64,000 bases of DNA from Brugia malayi (Eukaryota > Nematoda > Chromadorea > Rhabditida > Onchocercidae): assembly GCF_000002995.4 (NCBI RefSeq), contig NW_025062477.1, forward strand, positions 3,506,649-3,570,648. Direction: 5' to 3'. The notes under the pieces are model-generated. The model saw only the letters and a list, made by a program, of their open reading frames with translations, had not been told where the DNA came from and made no database searches. Positions 51,376 to 64,000 of this stretch are shown piece after piece (positions within the stretch are counted from its first letter, which is position 1; each line of letters begins with the position of its first letter). The translations under genes and the position numbers were made by a program.

Positions 51376-53137
51376 ATGTGTAGGAAGCAAATTGTTGATG
51401 CTATAGAAGGTATTAAGAGAATTGCTATGCAGAAGTTTGTCACTAGTCTGCAGGAACGTGAAACGAAATGCATTAGAGATCGAATTGATAAGGTAAAGTT
51501 TTATTTATCAGTGAATCACGTAAGTTTTGGAGTAGTGAATTCATTGGTAAATTTGTCTGGATGCATTTTTGGGGAAAGTTATGTGAGAGGTTTAACCTGT
51601 CATTCGATTTTAATTAATCATTTTGACATTATAGCTATTTGACCATTCTGTTTGTGGTGGTAAATATAAACGAAGTATACTGTTGGTAGAGGCTTATAAA
51701 GCACTCGGTGGACGACAAGATGAAGAAAGAATGAAAATGGTAACAAATATAGCAGCGTGCTTGGAACTTTTACAAAGCTTTTTCCTTATCGAGGATGATG
51801 TAATGGATGAAGGTGTGAATAGAAGAGGCAAACCATGTTGGCATCGACTGGTTATTTTCCTTTTATGACTTTGCTTACTTCTTTGGATTATGTTTATATA
51901 TCTCTGAAATTCTTGTCATATATTTAATTATGCTGGAACTTCGTAAGATTCGAAATATATTAAAGGATCTCGAAAAAAGGGTCTTTATATAGGAAATGGG
52001 TTAATGTATCATTTGGTTCAATAGCAAACGAACGATATGATTGATAACTTATTGAAAGATTCTTAGGAAGGAATAGGAATAAATGGAATCAATGATGGAT
52101 TGTTATTGGATTGTATGGTGTCGTATATTTTACGTAGTAATCGAGTTTCGGCTGATGTTAGGGATGCCTTTGATGAAGTAAGTAAGCTGTATGTTTTACA
52201 GCTTTCTTATCATCTCATGTTTTGAAAGTTAATGAATGAACATTTCTATTTCTGTTATGTCGAGAAAGATAATCACTTGCTTCCTTTCAAAAACATTTTT
52301 TAAGGCTCGGCGTGTTACAATACTCGGGCAAATACTTGATGGTGATACGAAGAGTGTTGAAGATTGCACTTGGCAAAGGTTGTTTTATACTAAGGACTTA
52401 TTTTAACTCATTTTAACATTTTATTATCTGTTTTCAGACATCGGTCAATAACACAGCATAAGACGTCGCATTATACTTATTTCACACCACTACAGATTGC
52501 AGCTCTTTTAACTGCACAACCATTAATCATTGAACCTGTGAAACGAATTGCCTATCTACTTGGTTATCTCTTCCAATCCAAGGTACCTTTCTCACTGAAT
52601 TGAAAGCTAACAGTAAACTTTATTGTTCGAAAGATTGGTCCGTTTTGTCACTTTTGTGCCCACTGATTTGGTTACGAAAATTGGCTAGTAATGTTTTATT
52701 TATAAAAAAGCTTTAGCTTTAGGATGATTACATGGATTGTTTTGGCGACAAATCGATAACAGGTAAAGTAGGAAATGACTTGAGGGAAGCAAAGTGCACA
52801 TGGGTTACCTGTAAAGCAATGGAAAAGTTAACACATCAGCCAAGCTTTTTAACAGATTTCCAGGTAATGATATAAATTAGTTCATCAAAAAAGCAGGAAC
52901 TATTTTTTATATTTCTTAAGAAATAAACATTTTCAGGAGCACTTTGGTAAACGAAGCATTACATCGGAGCAAAAACTGAAAGATATTCTGACACATTTGC
53001 GAGTAGCAGATGATTTTCACTTATTTCGTGAAAGATATGCTGGCGAAATACTCAACAGTATTGATCATTTCCCAATGATAGATCTCAGACCAGTCTTACG
53101 ACAATCAGTCAATGATTTAGTGGATGCGAACCTCTAA
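51376..53137 (+). CDS. fdps-1: Farnesyl diphosphate synthase
   Basis: Mevalonate-pathway prenyltransferase that condenses DMAPP/GPP with IPP to make FPP. Exons 51376-51492, 51635-51850, 52067-52177, 52315-52378, 52438-52582, 52733-52863 and 52937-53137 join in frame. Motifs: CGGKYKRS (IPP binding); [17 protein letters not shown], the first Asp-rich motif, with the paired Phe just before it that limits product to C15; [25 protein letters not shown] (catalytic Lys); DDYMDCFGD, the second Asp-rich motif; and TGKVGNDL. The residue just before the second Asp-rich motif is Lys (FQSKDDYMD), where most FPP synthases have Gln. It is shorter at the C-terminus than vertebrate enzymes. AATAAA lies shortly after the stop. 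Confidence 0.94.
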
Positions 53138-53970
53138 TAAATCATTTTTTTTTCTTTTATTGTGTTAGAAACTAATAATAAAAATACACTTCATTTAATC
53201 TTTATATGAATTACTTCGTGGAATGATGTTCCGAATAAGCAAATTCTGACTTTGTTTTAGTATTTTCATTCCTCAACTAAAGTTTTTGAAGCACGCTTTA
53301 ATTGCTTTTAATAAGTTTAATATTAGAACAATAAAACTGTTCATAAATTGAACCATAAAAATGGTGAGCTGAAAGATTTTTACTCAAGAAAAGTTAGTGA
53401 AAGCAAACAGTATGATGAGTAAACGCTGAAAAGCATCCTTGTTAATGTATTGGTACAGTATCAATGCGCATTATTTCTCATCCTCAAAAGTATCGAATCG
53501 TCCAGTACTGGCAGTAAGCTATTCTGTGCAAAGATTACATAAGATGTAATAATTCATTTGAACAACTTTGATAACAAAAAGACTTTTTAAAAAAATTTTC
53601 ACCGAACAAAAAAGTTGTATTATTCTAATGAATTAAGATTTAATTAATTTAATAATTTTACAAAAACTGCACTTAAAACACAAGTCCAGGCGCGTAAGAC
53701 ATAGAAAGAAAAATTTGAAAACTAATAATTTATGTCAAAAACAACAGACTGCCATATAATGATTATCACAACCTTTGGCAGAATTGAAAAACAAAAAAGT
53801 TAGAAAGGCAGAGTTAATTGTTTTAAAATATAGCTGATCTGGCACATAACTGCCTTCTTTTTTTCAGCAGGAAAAGACGTAAATGGTACAAAATGGGAAC
53901 ATACTGGTCGTCGAAACCTCTTGAAAGAAATGTATTTCACCCGAAGCAATTTCAAAGAAACAAATTTTAT
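53138..53970. other. Convergent intergenic region, fdps-1 and ile-1 3' ends
   Basis: About 830 bp between convergent genes. It holds two 3' UTRs. I see no additional coding exon or RNA gene. Confidence 0.6.
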
Positions 53971-56895
53971 TCAATAAAATTTCGCTTTCTCCGGCTTGCC
54001 TCTGAAATAAAACACATTTCCAGAACAAGATTTTAGAAAGTTAACTCGTCAAGTAGTGCATCTACTTACAAGTAAAAAAATTATTATGTAATTAAGTAGG
54101 CATATAAAATACTGTTGAGAAACTTACCTTATCCATAGGACGAGCACAATAACAGCACTCTGCACTAAAATAATAGTCATGAAAAATGAAGACGACAAAC
54201 AGGATATATTCGTACAACTGTCACCAACAACTTGTGCCTTTGGCTGGAAAAAAAAAAGTTAAAGTTTATGTGAAATTTCCATTATGCAATTACTAAAGAC
54301 AAAAAAAAAAAGTGCTGAAGAGAGAAACGAACAAAATAATCAGTTATGAAAAACTATTCGAAGAATCAAGAAATAACGATAACAAGTATTCTAGAGAGGC
54401 ATAAAAGCAAACGTATTCAAAGGAAAGCACTTCTGAGCTACCTGTAAAGTATTATCTTACATCTATTTTCACCACTTATCAAAATTTTGTGTAAAAAATT
54501 ACCGTTCCAAGTTGCGTCGTTCTAATTTGTCGCACATCATTTTGTATTGCTTCAATAAGAGGTCGTAAAGCCGGATCTGATGTGGTGCCAGATGGAGATC
54601 CTACTGCACTTCCAGTACCCATTTTTTGCTCGAGATTATAAGTACGAGTGAAGATTTCATTTACATAGGTCTTCATATCACGTACATTAGATGTTAAATC
54701 TCGTAGTGACTATAAAACAAATATTTCGTAACACTCATTAAAGTTTTTTAGCACATATTGAATCAATCCAACTGAAGTAGATTTCATGAAAAGTTATCGA
54801 AAATGACAATGACCTGTAAAGCCTCATTCTTTTCATGTAACTGAAAACTTCCAGTATCGATAGCCATTTGACCTGATCCACCAAGTGCAGCTCCACCAGC
54901 TCTACCTGCACACTGTTGTATCATTGAAGATTGCACATTTTGTTGTTGACTAAAAGCATGTCTTAAAATAGTCTTCAATTTTCTACCAATTTCAAGCGTA
55001 AAAATATCACTTAATAATACCTAATATCTTGTAATCGACCTTCCAAATGTTGAAGAATTTGATGGATATTTGTTTGCATTTCAAGAATCATCCTCATTTC
55101 TCTTTGCGATGCATCTTCGTATATTTCAGCAATCTCCTCATCCAGTGTATCCGGTTTTGCTTTTTCTGGATGCTCTTCCTTATATCTAAAAAAAAAAAAA
55201 AAAAGTTTTTTTATTACACTTCCATTTTTCAAAAGAAATCTAATGAAGTATTGAAAAAGCAGAGTCAATTCATAAAATTAAAAATTTTGTTTTATACAAC
55301 ATCTATACTTTTGTCGTTCTTTTTCATATTCCTTCATCTGTTTTTCAAATTCGGCATCATATTTCTGTTTTTCTTCTTGCGGAAGAGCTGAAGCGGCTGG
55401 TGCTCTATCGGTATATAATGAAAAGACACTATACTCAACAATATCATGATCATCTGCTAAACCACCCGTAGCAGCGGAAATACCTGAAAATTCAAGATTT
55501 TCACTATTTTAACGAGAATAGTTTCGAAACCTATGAAATCACTACTTCATTTATAACGAAACATCAACCAACTCAACACAATTATCATTCTCTTCTTATA
55601 ATTTGCAATACATACCGAAAAACCCGTTCTTCGGTAAAAATATATTTTCAGAGCGAATACATAATTCGTAGCGGGGTGTAGCCTGTAGACCATCGGATAA
55701 TGATACAGTAAGAACATTATTAAGATATTCAATTTTCAAATGTACCGGATATGGTTTGTTACGAAAATCTTTTTGACAACCTGAAACATCAAAAATTTTA
55801 GTATTTTTAACAAAAAAAAAAAATACTCAAACAAACTTTTATGAAAATATTTTCATTAAGTGTAAATTACTGCAATTAATTTCTTTTCCAGAAATTAAAA
55901 TGAAGTTCGAGCGAGAATTTACCTGAAAGCATTTGCTGCGACCCATCTGTCTGATGGTCATACTGCCTGGTACCATCGTTAATCATTAACGCCACGAATG
56001 GATTATTTTTCTGAGCATCATTATCAAATGAATCCAAGAAAAGCCCCATTCCTATCCAGTAATCATTTGCTCCAAATACCTGCAACAGAGATAAGTAATC
56101 TTCTATTGAGGTAGGGATGGCTACTGACATTACAAAAAGTATAAAAGAAAACAAATTCTGATGAGTGATACAACTAAACTCTTTATAGGGAACAAATAGG
56201 TAGACAAATGTACATTTTCCAGTAATTAAATAATGAGACAGAACTTCAGTGACCAGAAAATATATTGGTTAACTATTACTGAAATTAGCATCAGCTGTTA
56301 AGTATCACATGAAAATTCAGAGGCAGTAAGTTAGATCAATACTAATACCTTTAACTACTAATATAATTGAAATACATAAGATAGTTGCAGAAGTATCTAC
56401 TTACAGGACCAAGAGTAGGTTGCTGAGCAGTATACCAGATAGCAATACCATCAGCACCAATACGACCTTGTCCAGTTACTCGAAAAGCCACTTGAACTTC
56501 AAAATGACTTGACTCAGCCATTACTCGTTTGTTCCATGCAAGTCCTAAAATTATTATATTCAACTAATCGTAACTGAGAGATCTAGCCATTCATTTCTCC
56601 TAATAATGATTAAATCATTGATATTACTAATCAATGTATAACTTTATAGCAAAAAAAGATATCATTTACCTTTCCGACTCCTCATCGATGGTGCTAATCG
56701 AAGTTGTTCACTGGATGCTACTGCATCACCAGTTATAGACCAGAATGGTATACTACCATCACGTAAACATAAATCAGGTGCACGAAAGCTATGTTTGTAT
56801 TCAAAACGTCTTTGTACTGGTCCATTTACAGCTTGTGTTAGTAATGATAACCTATTTATTGTTATTAATGATAAAAATAATACGAGGGTACACAT
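53971..56895 (-). CDS. ile-1: ERGIC-53/LMAN1-like L-type cargo lectin
   Basis: Type I membrane lectin that carries N-glycoproteins from ER to ERGIC/Golgi. The ATG at 56895 lies a few bases behind TTTTCAG, a likely trans-splice site. Signal peptide MCTLVLFLSLITINRLSLL. L-type lectin domain: FEYKHSFRAPDL, GSIPFWSITGDAVAS, RIGADGIAIWYT, GMGLFLDSFDND (Ca-binding loop), ALMINDGTRQYDH (about residues 25-260). Then a Glu/Lys-rich coiled-coil stalk (EEKQKYDAEFEKQMKEYEKE; IYEDASQREMRMILEMQ) and a transmembrane helix (FFMTIILVQSAVIVLVLWIR, 54122-54240). The cytosolic tail, from the last exon ending at 53971, is RGKPEKAKFY. KxKxx fits COPI retrieval, and the terminal aromatic pair fits COPII export. C. 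elegans ile-1 is K07A1.8, beside ate-1 (from memory). Confidence 0.94.
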
Positions 56896-58895
56896 TCGGG
56901 TTGCCCTGAAAACTGAACAAATAATAATATTTGTGGTAATCATGCAAAACAATAGCAAAATTAAAAATTTAATCCGACGAATTAATTTAATAATGAAATC
57001 AGCAGTGGAAATTTAATATTTTTTGCTACATAGATAACACTACCAATTTCACACAACAAAAATGTATGAATAGAAAAGAATTGCAATTGACCTTTCTTCT
57101 GCTGAAATAAAGAGGTCAGGGATTTTCAATTTACAGTAATAGTCTTAGCTTTAAACCAATTCACCAATAACGGAAGGATAAAATTTAAGTTTTCATTACA
57201 AAATTTTAACTTGTATAACCATCAGAGAGGTATTTTTTGAAACAGATGATAAAAGAGGTAATTAAATAATATATATGTATGTATAGATCAATCGTCTGTA
57301 ATACCACCTATATATTATATCAGTTTAAATTTAATAACTGAATAGCATAGCTTTGTATTCTATACTTCTTGATTGGATAAAGAGGAAAAAAGGATATATC
57401 AGTGAAATAAGGCAAAATATCGGAACAAACAAATAAAGTTCATTAGACAATTCCACACTTTCAATCGATTTTCCCATATTTTTCAGTCAAAAGCAAAAAT
57501 TTTATAAGTTTCACTGACAATCAAATAATGATCTCATCTGAACGTCTAAATGACGTGTAGATAGATGGCAAATTATATCAAAAACAAACATTTTTATTCA
57601 TTACTCTACAATTTGTATTACTATTCTATTTAATGCAACAATTTATCAAACATTTACTCGTGCTAACGCATACTATTTCATGTGAACCTATTTAAACACC
57701 AATAAAGCCAATAGAATACCAAAATATTAAAGGATGGTATTGAGAATATTAAATGGTACTCTCTTGTTCATATTGGTACTTCTTTCTCTTTCATTCGAAT
57801 TTATGAAACAAAAATTGATTGAAAATAATTTGGCATTTGCATGACTATACAATCTATTGAAAAAGAAAAAAGGAATATCTAATATATAAGTGGTCCAACA
57901 TGATCAGTATCAAAGGTGAAATTTTCGTTTTCTCAAAAAGAGATTTTATTTCTAAATAATTAAATCATAAAATACGTAATAATAATACAATTAATAACAT
58001 AATATTAATGATAGCATGACAAGTTTACTGTGACACATACATTCTAATTTGTGAGAAGGATTACTCAATGTATACAGTGGTTCATTTAGGAACCAAATTT
58101 CAAACCGATACAATATATTTATCCTAGAATTGAAAAGTGCAAACAAACATCATAGCTTTCTAATCAATACTGTCAACAGTTCATTGAAATATTCAGATTT
58201 CCAGCTTATTAACAAACGCTCGCGACACAAGTAAACATATGACACGTTATAATGGGAGACATGGATAGGAAAATGGAAACAAAATATGTATAGTATTATG
58301 ATGTCATGTGTTTGAAAAAAAATAAACGAACTAAAACTACCGAAAATGCTATGACAATAAAGTGAGACATAGCCTGCAGAGAACAATGTACAAAAAATCT
58401 ATTAAAATAATACCTATACCTGTACTATAATGAATAATGTACACCCGAGATGTTAGAAAGGACGTTTTTCGAAAGAAAAGTATTCTTCATGTCAGAAAAA
58501 CTAAACAAACAAAAAACATACTTTTCCTACAGAAACTGTTTTGAATGGAACTAATGAATACCTTAGTGATAGTTTAATTTATCCATTTGCTAGTTAGACT
58601 TTCAGCATTCCAATGGCCTGATTTAATTAAAAGAAAAAAAAGTAGGTGCTACGTCTTTTCGACAGTCCAGCAGCTTGCAATATGTTCTGCCTTTTAGCAC
58701 CAGTATTACGTATCATATCATCAAGGTCAAATTTTGCGCAGAAATTTTCGTACTAGGCACACTTTTAATTGCTTAAACCACAATCGGCAGAAATGATTTC
58801 ATTTGTATCACACTTATTTATTCTAATCAAAAATTTTCATATACCTAATTGTGACAAAAATAAGGCTTTAAAATTCAAAAAACGTCTGTAAAATA
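56896..58895. other. Intergenic between ile-1 and ate-1
   Basis: About 2 kb between tandem minus-strand genes. It should hold the ate-1 3' UTR and the ile-1 promoter. No open frame resembles a conserved protein, and no repeat stands out. An AT dinucleotide-like run lies near 57260-57285. Confidence 0.5.
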
Positions 58896-62209
<3,314 letters not shown>

Positions 62210-62387
62210 TCTTAAATATTCCTGTTTGAAATATACATTACATATATGTTCAATGCCAGAACATACAACAGCTGCATGCTGGCATAATGGTATCATGTAT
62301 GAATCGAACAAGCGAAATGTCTATCAGTAACATTTAAAGAACACTAGTTATCATTTATTCCTATTTTCAAAATACAATCACACCAAA
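62210..62387 (-). promoter_or_regulatory. Intercistronic region of a probable mL64-ate-1 operon
   Basis: 178 bp between the mL64 stop and the ate-1 ATG. In minus orientation an AATAAA (plus 54-59 of 62300s, i.e. 62354-62359) follows the first gene, and a splice acceptor (CAAACAG) precedes the second. This is the layout of nematode polycistronic units resolved by 3' cleavage and trans-splicing. Confidence 0.6.
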
Positions 62388-63823
62388 TCAAGAATCTTTT
62401 TTCTCTTGTTTCTTCTCTTTTTCTTTCTTTCGCGATGTACGTTTCTTCAGCGATAGTTCCTCTTTCTCCGTTAATTTGGCTGCCTGTAAACTCTCGTTTA
62501 CTTTCAGTTGATAGTTCAACTAAGGAAATAAAATAAAGATGCAAACAGAACACTCAAAATATTTATCAAGGAAGATGAACTACAATATTCAGAAAATTAA
62601 TATTTTGCTTTCATTAATGAATGTAAAACTCTCGCAACATTTCCGGATATTTATTTTCAAATGAATGTAATTACTAACTTTCTTCTTTGTTTCAATCATT
62701 TTTTCAAACAATATTGGAAATCGTGGATCACTGGGCAAAATTTCATAGCCATAATAATCAAGCATATCTTTAGCTTGCTGCTCCGCTTCTAATTCCTGTT
62801 TTGATTTCACCGGAACCACCTCTTTTTGACTCTCCAAAAACTCTCGCAACATTTCCGGATATTTATTTTCAAGCGCTGCCACTTCCTTAAGCCTGAAATG
62901 AACAAAACTTAAACATGATTCATCCAAAGGCCATGAATTTTACAAGTTTTACAAGCCTATACGAACAAAAAATATCTCTATTCTGTAATAATAGACGTTC
63001 CCAAAGCATGATTACCTTGCCAAAGTATTAGCATGTTCTGACTTCTTCGCATTTTCAACAGCTTTTAAGGCATCACTGTACTTCGCATACCATCCTATAG
63101 CTTCTTCTTCCTGAATCTCCTACAAATGATTAATCTTACTGATATGCATTATTTGTCTAATTACTTCCTCAGTGCAATTACAAAATGTTTTTAAAATACC
63201 TGGCAGAATAATCTCAAGAGATAATGAATCAGCAAAATAAAAATTAAATTTCGCTTTAAAAATGATAATGGTTAAGCAAAGTTTAAAGCAATTCACTCTA
63301 CCAGTAATGAATACATAGTCAAACATACAGTATTTCTTGAATATTATTTCTTAGTGACATTCCTAAATTTTTTTTAAAAAAAAATAAATTAGCCATGAAT
63401 GCAATCCTCACTTCAACACTGGGCCATAATTCTTCAGGTTTAACACCACTGGCCAAGCCATAAGTACCGAAACGTTCACGTTTTGCCCATAACTCTTTCT
63501 CCCATTCATAAGTCACAGGTGGTAAACGACCTTCAGCAATTAAACGATGCCTTTCGGTCAACCTGTAATTAAAGTAGTACTCACTAGCTTGACTAAAACG
63601 AATAATTAAAATCAAAAAAATGAGAAACACAATAAAAGCGGAAGGTGAAAGGTCAAATTTAAGAGTACCTTGACACAACTTTAGTATTCTTATTCTTGCA
63701 CTGTTCCTCCTGTAAACTTGATGAACTATTCACAGCATCTGAAGTTCCTGCTATTGCTGTCGTATCCAGAAAGGATGAATATCGAATTACACCCATCATT
63801 GATAATCGGCCATACTGAATCAT
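62388..63823 (-). CDS. Mitochondrial large-subunit ribosomal protein mL64 (CRIF1/GADD45GIP1)
   Basis: Component of the mitochondrial ribosome near the exit tunnel, needed for inserting translated membrane proteins. The start MIQYGRLSMMGVIRYSSFLD is basic and hydrophobic, like a mitochondrial presequence. Then LTERHRLIAEGRLPP, EWEKELWAKRERFGTYGLAS and GVKPEELWPSVE match the family's W-x-R-E-x-W and G...LWPS core. Then a helical charged region (EEEAIGWYAKYSDALKAVE; LGYxV-like motif YYGYEILPSDPRF) and a Lys-rich tail ending EKKDS. Exons are near 63667-63823, 63410-63562, 63015-63120, 62678-62893 and 62388-62520. A TATTTTCAG acceptor at about 63869-63877 precedes a short leader. A 36-bp piece of the fourth exon is copied in the following intron. 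Confidence 0.88.
62625..62872. repeat. 36-bp perfect duplication, mL64 exon to intron
   Basis: Positions 62837-62872, inside a coding exon (residues LENKYPEMLREF), recur without change at 62625-62660 in the next intron. Both contain CTCGCAACATTTCCGGATAT. The identity suggests a recent event. Confidence 0.93.
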
Positions 63824-64000
63824 TCCAGTTAGATTGGAAAATTACGAATGCAGAATAATGATAATAGTCTGAAAATATATTCCGGTTATTACCTGGAACA
63901 AAATAACAGTTACCTAACTAACTAATAACACTCATTTTACAACTGTTGGCTACTCGGCCCGAATCTGTCACTATGCTATGTTTTGAAAGAATTTTGTTAT
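63824..64000. promoter_or_regulatory. mL64 upstream region, runs off the window
   Basis: Short upstream flank. In minus orientation it has a TATTTTCAG acceptor (about 63869) and a second, TTTTGTTCCAG (about 63893). Either could receive a spliced leader. Nothing else is visible. Confidence 0.4.

Noticed and set aside
58150..58386. 78-codon minus-strand frame between ile-1 and ate-1
   Set aside because: No recognisable domain, and not linked by splice sites to either neighbour.

Overview
The window is genomic DNA of a nematode. It is very AT-rich, and the genes are split into many short exons with TTTCAG-type acceptors. Several start codons lie directly behind a splice acceptor, as expected for spliced-leader trans-splicing. 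Every protein finds its best remembered counterpart in Caenorhabditis. The long poly-T/poly-A runs and minisatellite-filled introns look more like a clade III spirurid (filaria-like) worm than Caenorhabditis, but the exact taxon cannot be read from the sequence alone. CDS spans below include introns.

Layout: 1-4934 is non-coding. 4935-14584 (+) encodes a p90 ribosomal S6 kinase (rskn-1). 15884-18974 (+) encodes a PLP-dependent serine racemase/threonine dehydratase-like enzyme. 19802-43010 (-) is a 23-kb laminin alpha gene with two L4 domains, a coiled coil and a G-domain region (lam-3 type). 46142-47786 (-) is an APE1-like AP endonuclease (exo-3). It is divergent from 48437-50378 (+), a WAVE/SCAR actin regulator (wve-1), followed by 51376-53137 (+), farnesyl diphosphate synthase (fdps-1). 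On the minus strand lie 53971-56895, an ERGIC-53/LMAN1 cargo lectin (ile-1); 58896-62209, arginyl-tRNA-protein transferase (ate-1); and 62388-63823, mitochondrial ribosomal protein mL64/CRIF1. The last two are about 180 bp apart and look like an operon. From memory of C. elegans clone names, the pairs rskn-1/serine racemase, wve-1/fdps-1 and ile-1/ate-1 are also neighbours on C. elegans chromosome I, so this is an ancient linkage block. No rRNA, tRNA, CRISPR array or recognisable transposon was found.

The most unusual content is in gene structure. (1) ate-1 carries two 64-nt exons of identical length and phase that encode alternative versions of the same segment, so they must be mutually exclusive. 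(2) In lam-3, tandem repeats have grown out of exon-intron junctions. A 150-bp repeat carries extra acceptors and four candidate 18-nt in-frame microexons. Two other arrays (about 24 bp and 29 bp) multiply a splice donor. Both junctions of one exon (37546-37754) are affected. (3) In rskn-1 the exon after the C-terminal kinase Lys either uses a non-AG acceptor or adds about 25 hydrophobic residues. (4) A GC-rich, hairpin-rich segment ending in T7 lies between exo-3 and wve-1.
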